Assembly (NCBI GenBank): GCA_948467735.1
Contig: CAOKFN010000019.1
Span: forward strand, 1-64,000
DNA from: an uncultured bacterium
Lineage (GTDB): Bacteria > Bacillota > Clostridia > Lachnospirales > Lachnospiraceae
Direction: 5' to 3'
Length of the DNA stretch: 64,000 nucleotides
The notes under the pieces were generated by a model. It was given only the letters and a program-made list of their open reading frames with translations. It was not told where the DNA came from and made no database searches. Positions 34,751-42,962 of this stretch are shown here, in pieces (position 1 is the first letter of the stretch; every line of letters starts with the position of its first letter). A program made the position numbers and the translations under genes.

Positions 34751-35343
34751 GTAAAAGCCTCCAGTCTCTTATCTATCTGCCTGCAGCTTTCCTGAAAAGA
34801 ACCGCTGTTGTCAATTACAAAGTCACAGTTTTCCCGGAACCGTTCCTCCGTGAGCTGATGCGCCATAATCTGTGTGATCTTCTCCTCGCTGTAGCCTCTC
34901 AATTTCCTCAGACGCTCTCTTCTGACCGTTTCCTCGGCATAAATATACCACATCTCGTCAACCAGCGCCCGGTAGCCCGTCTCAATCAGCAGGGCCGCCT
35001 CCACAAAGAACAGCTCCGCCTCCCCGGCCAGCCTCGCCGCCTCCAGCCGTTCCAGCAGAAAAACCCTCACGGCGGGATGGATAATGCCGTTGACCTGCTC
35101 CAAAAGTTCGGGATTGGCAAAAATCCGATCCGCCATCACTTTTCTGTCAATCTGGCCGTCCGCCCCCGCGACATCCTGCCCCAGCAGCGCAAGAAGCGCC
35201 CCATAGCATTCCGTTCCGGGCTGCTTTACCAGATGCGCCGCCTCATCCGCCAGAATAATCTCACATTTATAATGCCTTTTTATATAGCCCAGCAGCTTGG
35301 ACTTTCCCGCCCCCACGCCGCCTGTAATTCCGATGAATTTCAT
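34738..35343 (-). CDS. coaE: Dephospho-CoA kinase
   Basis: 201 residues from the ATG at 35343 (GGGGGG upstream). P-loop in ITGGVGAGKSKLL, then ADEAAH, HPAVR and the lid residues RRERLRKLRGYSEE. It performs the last step of coenzyme A synthesis. It lies 69 bp after polA, as in many Firmicutes. Confidence 0.96.
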   Translation of the reverse strand: MKFIGITGGVGAGKSKLLGYIKRHYKCEIILADEAAHLVKQPGTECYGALLALLGQDVAGADGQIDRKVMADRIFANPELLEQVNGIIHPAVRVFLLERLEAARLAGEAELFFVEAALLIETGYRALVDEMWYIYAEETVRRERLRKLRGYSEEKITQIMAHQLTEERFRENCDFVIDNSGSFQESCRQIDKRLEAFTWRE

Positions 35344-35412
35344 ATCCCCCCGCTCCCAATCCCATCCCGCCAATACTCACTGCACTTTACTGAATCAGAA
35401 AATCATTGCGCA

Positions 35413-38148
35413 CTATTTCGCTTCATACCAGTTATCCCCCGTATGAAGGTCCACCTCCAAAGTCACCGCAAGAAGCGCCGCCGCTTTCATATTTTCCTCC
35501 AAAAGCCGCCTCACCTGTTCCTCCTCTTCCCGCAGGGTCTCGATGACAAGCTCGTCATGAACCTGTAAGATCAGCTTGGACTTCAGCCCCTGATCCCTAA
35601 GCGCCCTCCACACCCGAATCATGGCAATCTTGATGATATCCGCCGCCGTCCCCTGAATCGGCGAATTCATTGCCACACGCTCCCCAAAGGAACGCTGCAT
35701 GAAATTGGAGGAGGAAAGCTCCGGCACTGGCCTGCGCCTGCCGAACATGGTAGTAATATATCCGTTCTTTTTCGCGTCGCTCACCAGTCCGTCCAAAAAT
35801 TCCTTCACCTTCGGATAGGTCTCAAAATACTGCTCAATATACTCGGAGGCCTCCTTGCGGCTGATGCTTAAGTCCTGACTCAGCCCAAAGGAACTGATTC
35901 CATAGACAATGCCGAAATTCACCGCCTTCGCATTTCTGCGCTGTAAATCCGTCACTTCCTCAAAGGGTGTGTGAAACACCTTCGCGGCGGTAATCCGATG
36001 GATATCCTGATCCATATGGTAGGCTTCAATCAGCTGTTCGTCCCCGGACATATGGGCAAGCACCCTCAGTTCAATCTGGGAATAATCCGCGTCCATGAAC
36101 TCATACCCTTCCCTTGGCACAAACACCTTGCGGATGCGCCTGCCCAGCTCCATGCGCATGGGGATATTCTGTAAATTCGGCTCCGTGGAGCTGATTCGCC
36201 CGGTGGCCGTGATGGTCTGGTTGAAATTGGTATGAATCCGCCTGTCCTTCCCGATATAGACCGCAAGGCCGTCCGCGTAGGTGGATTTCAGCTTGGTCAG
36301 CTGCCTGTATTCCAGAATCTCATTTACGATCGGATGATCCTCCGCTAATTTTTCCAGAACATCCGCCGCCGTGGAATACCCTGTCTTGGTCTTCTTGCCT
36401 CCGGGCAGCTTCATATTTTCAAACAATACCTCCCCCAGCTGCTTGGGAGAATTGATATTGAATTCCATGCCTGCCTTTTCATGAATGGATGCTTCCAGCG
36501 CCTCGATTCTTTCCACCAGAGCGTCCCCGTAAGCCTTAAGCTCGTCGCTCCGCACCTCCACGCCTTCCTGTTCCATATCGTAAAGCACCAGAGACAGGGG
36601 CATTTCCATTTCCCTCATCAGCCGTTCCATACCTGCGTCCCGCAGTTTTTTGGTCAGGACCCCTTCGGCCTTTCTGGATACATATGCGCCGTAACCGCAG
36701 TACTCCATGAACTTATCCGGCATGGACTGGGCCGCCGCCTCAAAACTCATCTTGCCGAAGCTCTCCGCCTTCCCCGGAATCATCAATTCCAGATGCTCCA
36801 TGGCGATATCCTCCGGACTGTAATCGCTTTTCAGAGGGTTCAGCAGATATGCCCCGATCAGAATATCAAAATACCGTTCGGTGGATTCCTTGTCCAGATA
36901 AGGATAATATCTCTTAATATCAAAGGCCGAAAGATTCGTTCTTGCGGAAAGGGCGCTCAATGCCGCCCCAAGCTCGGCCGCGGCGGAAACTTCCTGATAC
37001 TCCCCAAGGCCTTCCGAGTCCTGACCGGCTTCTCCCGCGGCGTCCGAAAACATCGACCCGAAAGAAAGCTGTGTATTTTCCTGTGCCGGAAGCACATACA
37101 CAAACACCTCTTTTTCCAGCGCCACAGCCGCAGCAGCAGGCTTTTTCCCGTCCATGGGAATAAAAAGGCCGATATGCTGTCCTGATTTTATCTTTTCCAG
37201 CTTTTTGATAAATTCTTTCCTGCTTTGAATTCTGTGGAAGGTTTTGGCGATATCCTCCGCGCTCTCCCCTTTTTCCACGTCAAAGCGGCCCAGCATATTT
37301 TTGAATTCCAGCTGCTTGAACAGGGCGTAAGCCTCCTGTGTAAAAAATCCCTCCGCCTTCGCCGCCTCATAATCAAGGGCCACGTCGCTGTCTATTTTAA
37401 TGGTCGCAAGGGCTTTGCTCAAATCCGCAAGATCACGATGTTCTTTCAGGGATTCCCGAATACTTTTCTTGGAAATCTCCTCCACATGGGCGTAGATATT
37501 ATCCAGAGAACCATATTGAACCATCAATTCCGCCGCCGTCTTCTCCCCCACCTTGGGAACGCCCGGAATATTGTCCGAAGAATCCCCCATCAGCGCCTTC
37601 AGGTCGATAAACTGCAGCGGCGTCACCTGATAAGCCGCCTCCACATCCTCCGGATAATAGTCCTCTATCTCCGTCCTGCCCATTTTTGTCTTGGGAATCC
37701 GGATTTTAATATGGGCGTCGGCAATCTGCAGCAAGTCCCTGTCCCCTGACACCAGCGACACCTCCAGACCCTCGGCCGCCGCTTTTTTGGCAAGGGTGCC
37801 CAGAATATCGTCCGCTTCCAGCCCCGCCTGCTCCACAATAACCACCTTCATGGCTTTCAGTACATCCTTCATCACGGGAACCTGTTCCCTAAGCTCCTCC
37901 GGCATGGGCTTTCTGGTTCCCTTGTATGCCTCATACATTTGATGCCGGAAGGTGGGCGCATGGACGTCAAAGGCCACCGCAAGAAAATCCGGTTTTTCCT
38001 CTTCCAGAATTTTAAACATAATATTCAAAAAACCGTAAATCGCATTTGTGTGAAGCCCTTGGGCATTGCTTAAATTGGGAACGCCGTAAAAGGCTCTGTT
38101 CAAAATACTGTGCCCGTCTATCAATACAAGCTTTTTATTTTCGTACAT
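35413..38148 (-). CDS. polA: DNA polymerase I
   Basis: 911 residues from the ATG at 38148 (AAAGGTGG upstream). Residues of about 1-290 are the 5' nuclease domain (LVLIDGHSILNRAFYG, GLEADDILGTLA, GDSSDNIPGVP). The middle 3'-5' exonuclease-like domain lacks the DxE pair (IGLFIPMD at that place), so proofreading is probably absent, as in Bacillus. The polymerase has motif A DADYSQIELRVLAH, the O-helix RRNAKAVNFGIVYG and motif C QVHDELVIE. It fills repair gaps and removes RNA primers. Confidence 0.97.
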   Translation of the reverse strand: MYENKKLVLIDGHSILNRAFYGVPNLSNAQGLHTNAIYGFLNIMFKILEEEKPDFLAVAFDVHAPTFRHQMYEAYKGTRKPMPEELREQVPVMKDVLKAMKVVIVEQAGLEADDILGTLAKKAAAEGLEVSLVSGDRDLLQIADAHIKIRIPKTKMGRTEIEDYYPEDVEAAYQVTPLQFIDLKALMGDSSDNIPGVPKVGEKTAAELMVQYGSLDNIYAHVEEISKKSIRESLKEHRDLADLSKALATIKIDSDVALDYEAAKAEGFFTQEAYALFKQLEFKNMLGRFDVEKGESAEDIAKTFHRIQSRKEFIKKLEKIKSGQHIGLFIPMDGKKPAAAAVALEKEVFVYVLPAQENTQLSFGSMFSDAAGEAGQDSEGLGEYQEVSAAAELGAALSALSARTNLSAFDIKRYYPYLDKESTERYFDILIGAYLLNPLKSDYSPEDIAMEHLELMIPGKAESFGKMSFEAAAQSMPDKFMEYCGYGAYVSRKAEGVLTKKLRDAGMERLMREMEMPLSLVLYDMEQEGVEVRSDELKAYGDALVERIEALEASIHEKAGMEFNINSPKQLGEVLFENMKLPGGKKTKTGYSTAADVLEKLAEDHPIVNEILEYRQLTKLKSTYADGLAVYIGKDRRIHTNFNQTITATGRISSTEPNLQNIPMRMELGRRIRKVFVPREGYEFMDADYSQIELRVLAHMSGDEQLIEAYHMDQDIHRITAAKVFHTPFEEVTDLQRRNAKAVNFGIVYGISSFGLSQDLSISRKEASEYIEQYFETYPKVKEFLDGLVSDAKKNGYITTMFGRRRPVPELSSSNFMQRSFGERVAMNSPIQGTAADIIKIAMIRVWRALRDQGLKSKLILQVHDELVIETLREEEEQVRRLLEENMKAAALLAVTLEVDLHTGDNWYEAK

Positions 38149-38163
38149 GGCCGCACCACCTTT

Positions 38164-38240
38164 ATTCCTGCGGGCATTTGGCAAATGCCGCGAGATATTT
38201 CATTCCTGCGGGCATTTGGCAAATGCCGCGAGGTATTTCA
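38164..38240. repeat. 38-bp tandem repeat before polA
   Basis: Two near-identical units at 38164 and 38202, each with the hairpin GCGGGCATTTG/CAAATGCCGCG. Their ends (TTGGCAAATGCCGCGAGG) match the 3' block of the dispersed family copied at 15768, 38249, 42910 and 61222. Confidence 0.85.
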
Positions 38241-38248
38241 TTCCATCA

Positions 38249-38368
38249 ATCAATCGTCCAAGCAAGCCGACATAGCTGACTCTGCGCCCCGCGCGAAACC
38301 ATCCATCGCTGGCCTGAGCACAAAGTCGGCTCGGTTGACTTGGCAAATGCCGCAAGGGTCATAATCAT
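38249..38368 (+). repeat. Dispersed repeat family, copy B
   Basis: Contains TAGCTGACTCTGCGCC, GCTGGCCTGAGCACAAAGTC and GTTGACTTGGCAAATGCCGC in the same order as copies A and D. The rest of the polA upstream region to 38484 shows no gene. Confidence 0.75.
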
Positions 38369-38484
38369 CTAAAAGAACTATTTCATGTCCCATGGACACA
38401 TATTCCGCTTGGCTGCGAATCAATCCTGATTCCCCAACTTACTGCGGAATATTTGACTCTCTATGGAATGTCTTTCTATATTTT

Positions 38485-38805
38485 CTACAACAAAATCCAA
38501 ATGACAATCCCCAAAAGCATACCTATGGCAGTCACTTCCAAGGCAAATCCCACATAGAGAAACCAATTGTGAAATTTGATTCTGTGCCTTGTCTCTTCCA
38601 GACGCGCATCCAGCTCGGACTGCAGATCAAACGCATTGCCGTCTTCCAGCCGCTGTATCCCTTCCGATACCAGAAACTGAATCACCAGCTCCTCCTTGCA
38701 GTCCTCGCATTTCCCGATATGCTCGCTAAAGCTTTTCAGGGTGGGATAATCCATTTTCCGCCCGATAAAATCCGGAATCAGCCTCTCAAACTCTTTGCAG
38801 TCCAT
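38485..38805 (-). CDS. Small membrane protein with anti-sigma-like zinc finger
   Basis: 106 residues from the ATG at 38805, with GGAAAGGAAGG immediately upstream; it starts 14 bp after metY. The N-terminal half has FSEHIGKCEDCKEEL, an HxxxCxxC zf-HC2 pattern as in anti-sigma factors. A single transmembrane helix lies near the C-terminus (WFLYVGFALEVTAIGMLLGI). No sigma gene is adjacent, so its partner is unknown; the ECF factor at 25-27 kb is a speculative candidate. Confidence 0.75.
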   Translation of the reverse strand: MDCKEFERLIPDFIGRKMDYPTLKSFSEHIGKCEDCKEELVIQFLVSEGIQRLEDGNAFDLQSELDARLEETRHRIKFHNWFLYVGFALEVTAIGMLLGIVIWILL

Positions 38806-38819
38806 ACCTTCCTTTCCGG

Positions 38820-40094
38820 TCAGCATTGTTCCAAGGCCTGCGAAATATCTTGAATTAAATCTTCCTTATCCTCAATTCCGCAGCTCATGCGAATCAATTC
38901 CGGAGGAATCCCCGCCTCTAAGAGCTGCTCATCCGTCATCTGACGATGGGTGCTGGACGCCGGATTCAGACAGCAGGTGCGGGCGTCCGCCACATGGGTC
39001 TCAATGGCCGCCAGCTTCAAATGTTTCATAAAAGTCCCCGCCGCTTCCCTGCCGCCTTTTAAACCGAAGGAAACCACCCCGCAGCTGCCCTCCGGCAGAT
39101 ATTTCTGCGCCAGCGCGTAATATTTATCCCCCGGCAGGCCGCAGTAATTCACATAGGACACCTTGGGATGCTTAGAAAGGAATTCCGCCACGGCCTGACC
39201 GTTTTCGCAATGCCGCTTCATGCGCACATGAAGGCTTTCCAGACCAAGATTTAAAATAAAGGCATTCTGGGGACTCTGAATAGAGCCCAGATCCCGCATC
39301 AGCTGAGCCGTGCATTTTGTGATAAAAGCTCCCTCTTTTCCGAACCTCTCCGCATAGATAATTCCGTGATAGCTCTCATCCGGCGTACAGAGCCCGGGAT
39401 ATTTCTCTGCATGGGCCATCCAGTCAAACCTGCCGCTGTCCACAATGGCGCCCCCCACCGCCGCGCCGTGTCCGTCCATGTATTTTGTGGTAGAATGAGT
39501 GACGATATCCGCCCCCCATTCAAAAGGACGGCAGTTCACCGGAGTCGCAAAGGTATTGTCAATCACAAGGGGCACCCCATGGGCATGGGCGCATTTGGCG
39601 AACTTCTCAATGTCGAGGACGGTCAGGGCCGGATTGGCGATGGTCTCCCCGAACACCACCCTTGTGTTCTCCTGAAAAGCGGCGTTAAGCTCTTCCTCGG
39701 AAGCGTCGGGATTTACAAAGGTGACGGAAATCCCCATCTTTTTCATGGTAACGGAAATCAGATTAAAGGTTCCCCCGTAAATACTGCTGGACGCCACGAT
39801 ATGATCCCCGCAGCTGCAGATATTGAACAGGGCGTAGAAATTGGCCGCCTGACCGCTGCTGGTCAGCATGCCCGCCGTGCCGCCCTCTAACTGGGTAATT
39901 TTGGCCGCCACATAGTCGTTGGTGGGATTTTGAAGTCTGGTGTAAAAATAGCCGTTTGCCTCCAAATCAAAAAGCCTGCCCATGTCCTCGCTGGTATCAT
40001 ATTTGAATGTGGTGCTCTGCACAATGGGAATCTGGCGGGCTTCCCCGTTCCCCGGCGTATATCCGCCCTGTACGCATACGCTGTTAATCTTCAT
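38820..40094 (-). CDS. metY: O-acetylhomoserine sulfhydrylase
   Basis: 424 residues. PLP-dependent Cys/Met metabolism family: IPIVQSTTFKYDTSEDMGRLF, YTRLQNPT, LTSSGQAA, VIDNTFATP and the PLP Lys in THSTTKYMDGHG; the length and C-terminus (CGIEDKEDLI) fit MetY rather than MetB. It makes homocysteine from O-acetylhomoserine and sulfide. AGGAGG precedes the ATG. Transcription probably starts near 40490, giving a leader of about 400 nt that contains the 106-bp hairpin repeats; no SAM riboswitch was recognised. Confidence 0.95.
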   Translation of the reverse strand: MKINSVCVQGGYTPGNGEARQIPIVQSTTFKYDTSEDMGRLFDLEANGYFYTRLQNPTNDYVAAKITQLEGGTAGMLTSSGQAANFYALFNICSCGDHIVASSSIYGGTFNLISVTMKKMGISVTFVNPDASEEELNAAFQENTRVVFGETIANPALTVLDIEKFAKCAHAHGVPLVIDNTFATPVNCRPFEWGADIVTHSTTKYMDGHGAAVGGAIVDSGRFDWMAHAEKYPGLCTPDESYHGIIYAERFGKEGAFITKCTAQLMRDLGSIQSPQNAFILNLGLESLHVRMKRHCENGQAVAEFLSKHPKVSYVNYCGLPGDKYYALAQKYLPEGSCGVVSFGLKGGREAAGTFMKHLKLAAIETHVADARTCCLNPASSTHRQMTDEQLLEAGIPPELIRMSCGIEDKEDLIQDISQALEQC

Positions 40095-40103
40095 TGCGAT
40101 TTC

Positions 40104-40400
40104 CTCCTATTCCAGTTCCGTCTCTTCATTTCAGCGCCCTGATAGGGGAGCAATTTTCAGCTGCATAGGGCGCATCTGAAAATTCTCCCGGGCGCTTCCA
40201 TTCCGAGACTGTTTTTTCCAGTTCCGTCTCTTCATTTCAGCGCCCTGATAGGGGAGCAATTTTCAGCTGCATAGGACGCATCTGAAAATTCTCCTGCGCA
40301 CCTGTGCGCAATGAGCACTTGTGCGCAGTGGGTGCTTCCATTCCGAGACTGTTTTTTTCTAGCTCCGTCTCTTTTTATTCCAGTTCCATTTCGAGGCTGT
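40104..40400. repeat. 106-bp tandem hairpin repeat in the metY leader
   Basis: Units start at 40111 and 40217 (TCCAGTTCCGTCTCTTCATT), with a partial third at about 40355. Each has GAGCAATTTTCAGC paired with GCTGAAAATTCTC-type arms. The second copy carries an extra GTGCGCA-rich hairpin. The first 17 bp next to metY (CTCCTATTCCAGTTCCG) are identical to those next to trpB at 8280-8296. Confidence 0.88.
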
Positions 40401-40496
40401 TTTTTATTTTAACTGCCGGCTGGAGCAGTTTGTTCCGACTTTGGCATTTCGGCTCCTTGGCACTCTTTATGAGCTAAACATATGAACTCAATTTCC

Positions 40497-40525
40497 AGTA
40501 TACACATTTAGAGAAAAAATTTCAA
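40497..40525 (-). promoter_or_regulatory. Predicted promoter of metY
   Basis: TTGAAA, 17 bp, TATACT with an upstream TG (extended -10) on the minus strand. Confidence 0.7.
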
Positions 40526-40543
40526 CTGTTTCTCGTTTTTAGC

Positions 40544-40593
40544 AAAAAAATTCGTTACGGTCTGGTCTTTTGGCCAAACCGCAGCGAATTTTA
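40544..40593 (-). terminator. Terminator after the aldolase-domain gene
   Basis: AAATTCG...CGGTTTGGCC pairs with GACCAGACCG...CGAATTT on the minus strand and runs into seven T; it lies about 110 bp past the stop. Confidence 0.8.
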
Positions 40594-40700
40594 TACAGCC
40601 ATGGGAATTCTAGCAAAGCCAAGCACATCTGCGGCAAGCGTCCGATATGCCTTTTATGTTTTATCGAGGGAAATCCCGGACGCCTCGTCTGTCGGCGGCC

Positions 40701-41672
40701 TTAATCCTGCGCGACGATTTCCTTATAAAACTCCGCGTAATCCGTTCTCTTCTCTTTTGTAAATTGAATTGCCGCTCTGGGATGCTGGTTCAAAAGTCCC
40801 GTCATCAGATACTGTAAATCATATCCCCAGACCACCCCGTCCGCCTTCAGCTGGTTCATATACTTTTCCACAAAGCAGATGGCGGGATATACATTGTATT
40901 TGGGATTCCGCAGGAAACCCAGCAGAAGCTCCATGGCGCAGTTGCCCGCGCCCCTTCCCATGGAAGCATAGGTTGCGTCCAGCCAATCCACGCCGTCTCC
41001 CACTGCCTCTATGGTATTGGCGAACGCCAGCTGCTGATTATTGTGGGCATGGATTCCCACCTTTTTATTATACTTCGCCGCAAATTCCAGATACGTATCC
41101 GCCAGACGGGCAACCTGCTCAGGATACATGGAACCGTAGCTGTCCACAATGTAGAGCACGTCCACCGGAGTCTTTCCCAGAATGTCAAGGGCGGCTTTCA
41201 GCTCTCCCTCTTGGGTATGGGAAATGGCCATGATATTGCAGCTCACTTCATATCCCTTCTTCGCCGCGTCCTCAATCATATCCACGGCCCCCGGAATGGT
41301 GTTCACATAGGTAGCCACGCGGATTAAATCAATGGGGCTGTCCGCCCGGTCGATAATATCCGCCTTATCACATCTGCCCACATCCGCCATGATGGCAATC
41401 TTCAAATCCGTGGCGTTCTCCCCCACGATTTCCCTGATATGCTCATCCCTGCAGAATTTCCATTTTCCGAATTTATCCTCGTCAAACATCTCCTTAGACG
41501 CCTTATAACCAAATTCCATATAATCCACGCCCGCGCGAAGATTCGCCAGATACAGCGCTTTGACAAACTCATCGGTAAAATAAAAATCATTGACCAGCCC
41601 TCCGTCCCGCAGCGTGGCGTCCACCACTTTCACATCGGGCCGATAGGCGATTAAATTGGATATTTCTTTCAT
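40701..41672 (-). CDS. HMGL-like aldolase-domain protein
   Basis: 323 residues from the ATG at 41672 (AGAGGAGAG 7 bp upstream). VKVVDATLRDGGLVNDF, YMEFGYKASKEMF, VGIHAHNNQQLAFANT and CAMELLLGFL follow the pattern of the HMG-CoA lyase/4-hydroxy-2-oxovalerate aldolase TIM barrel with metal-binding HxH. The true substrate is unknown. A promoter and terminator bracket it as a single-gene unit. Confidence 0.85.
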   Translation of the reverse strand: MKEISNLIAYRPDVKVVDATLRDGGLVNDFYFTDEFVKALYLANLRAGVDYMEFGYKASKEMFDEDKFGKWKFCRDEHIREIVGENATDLKIAIMADVGRCDKADIIDRADSPIDLIRVATYVNTIPGAVDMIEDAAKKGYEVSCNIMAISHTQEGELKAALDILGKTPVDVLYIVDSYGSMYPEQVARLADTYLEFAAKYNKKVGIHAHNNQQLAFANTIEAVGDGVDWLDATYASMGRGAGNCAMELLLGFLRNPKYNVYPAICFVEKYMNQLKADGVVWGYDLQYLMTGLLNQHPRAAIQFTKEKRTDYAEFYKEIVAQD

Positions 41673-41743
41673 GGTTCCACTCTCCTCTAACATTTCTTAA
41701 TGATATAACTTTTTCCGACAATTCCTGCTGCCTGCTCTGATAG

Positions 41744-41772
41744 ATTTTAGCAGTTTAAAGCATCAAAGTCAA
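41744..41772 (-). promoter_or_regulatory. Predicted promoter of the aldolase-domain gene
   Basis: TTGACT, 17 bp, TAAAAT on the minus strand, about 70 bp upstream of the ATG. Confidence 0.65.
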
Positions 41773-41819
41773 GAGATTTCCATCATCTTATTCATGGCGT
41801 GCTGCCGCCCTTTTCTAAG

Positions 41820-42065
41820 TCACTCCCTCATCCAGCTCCGGATAGGATTGACCTTCTTGGCTTCCCCAAGGATTTCTTCTTTATTTACCCTCAAAAAATT
41901 CTCCAGCTTCCGGATTTCCTCCTCACTGAAGCCCTTTGACTTATCAATCTTCCCATCCGGCAGAATTCCTTCCGCGTACTCGTCTCCCCGCAGGAACGAG
42001 ACCCTTACAATCCGCCTTTTATCCTTTACCACATAACCCGATACCAGCATTTTCACTTCATCCAT
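41820..42065 (-). CDS. Small conserved-looking protein of unknown function
   Basis: 81 residues, charged and soluble. VSGYVVKDKRRIVRVSFLRGDEYAEGILPDG suggests a beta-rich first half, and SEEEIRKLENFLRVNKEEIL a helical second half. AGAGGAGAG precedes the ATG. Not recognised. Confidence 0.65.
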   Translation of the reverse strand: MDEVKMLVSGYVVKDKRRIVRVSFLRGDEYAEGILPDGKIDKSKGFSEEEIRKLENFLRVNKEEILGEAKKVNPIRSWMRE

Positions 42066-42226
42066 CCCAATCTCTCCTCTATTCCGATGCCATATCCGCC
42101 CTCCCGGTACTATGATCCGGCACAGAATACCGTCATTCCTCAGCCGCGCCCTGCCTCCTGCTCCAAAAAGGAATCCCCGATACCGCCGTCAGACAGCCCG
42201 TCACAGCGTCGGCCTTCCCCGCCGCG

Positions 42227-42823
42227 TCACAGCCAGTATTCCACCATGGACTCCAAAGACTTCCTCGGTCTGGGCCCCGGCGTCTCCTCTCCATACCCTG
42301 CCGCAACCGCCCCTAAGAGCTGATACTCCGTCTCCAGATAATACACCAGCTCCCGGTAGGCAAAAAAGGTATTTGCAATCCACAAAGTACCGATTCCCAA
42401 TTCCTGCGCCCGCAGCAGCATATTTTCCACCGCGGCCCCGATAGAAAGCGTATTCACAATCTCGGCGACTCTTTCCTCCGCCGTTACTGCCCCAAAAGGA
42501 TTTGTCCCATAAATATTCATAATCAATATCACAATGGGCGCCTCCCTCATGATCCGCAGAGTATTTTCCGCGTCCGGCAGACCTTGGGCTGAACCGGGCA
42601 GCATGGCTTCCCCTCGCTTTTCACGCTCAATTCCCGCCTCCATTGCCCTTAGCATTTCCTCCTTGTGCGCCCCTCCAAGTACAATAAATTTCCACGGCTG
42701 CTTGTTTTTCCCCGACGGCGCCGCCCTTCCCGCTTTCAGTATCTCCTCAAGCAGTTCCTCCGGCACCTCCTGAGATTTGTATTTTCGTATACTTCTTCTA
42801 TCATATATCGCCTGAGAAATCAT
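42227..42823 (-). CDS. Nitroreductase family protein
   Basis: 198 residues. ISQAIYDRRSIRKYKSQEVP and LKAGRAAPSGKNKQPW are the FMN-binding N-terminus; GAAVENMLLRAQELGIGTLWI and AVAAGYGEETPGPRPRKSLE complete the family pattern. An FMN-dependent NAD(P)H oxidoreductase of unknown substrate. Confidence 0.93.
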   Translation of the reverse strand: MISQAIYDRRSIRKYKSQEVPEELLEEILKAGRAAPSGKNKQPWKFIVLGGAHKEEMLRAMEAGIEREKRGEAMLPGSAQGLPDAENTLRIMREAPIVILIMNIYGTNPFGAVTAEERVAEIVNTLSIGAAVENMLLRAQELGIGTLWIANTFFAYRELVYYLETEYQLLGAVAAGYGEETPGPRPRKSLESMVEYWL

Positions 42824-42909
42824 CCTTCCGCCTCCTGCTTCTTTCTTCCGCCCCCTGCTCTCCTCTTTCCGCCGCTCAATCTCTTCCTCCCTCGTCCCGC
42901 CATGCTTCC

Positions 42910-42962
42910 ATCAAATATTGCGCCAAGTCAACTATGTTGGCTTTATGCCGCAAGGTATTTGA
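42910..42962 (-). repeat. Dispersed repeat family, partial copy C
   Basis: On the minus strand GCGGCATAAAGCCAACATAG and TTGACTTGGCGCAATATTTG match the 3' half of copy D (61222-61300). It overlaps the 3' end of the gene at 42932, providing its last codons. Confidence 0.65.

Noticed and set aside
40095..40490. Possible SAM riboswitch in the metY leader
   Set aside because: The S-box conserved blocks were not found; the leader is explained by tandem hairpin repeats.
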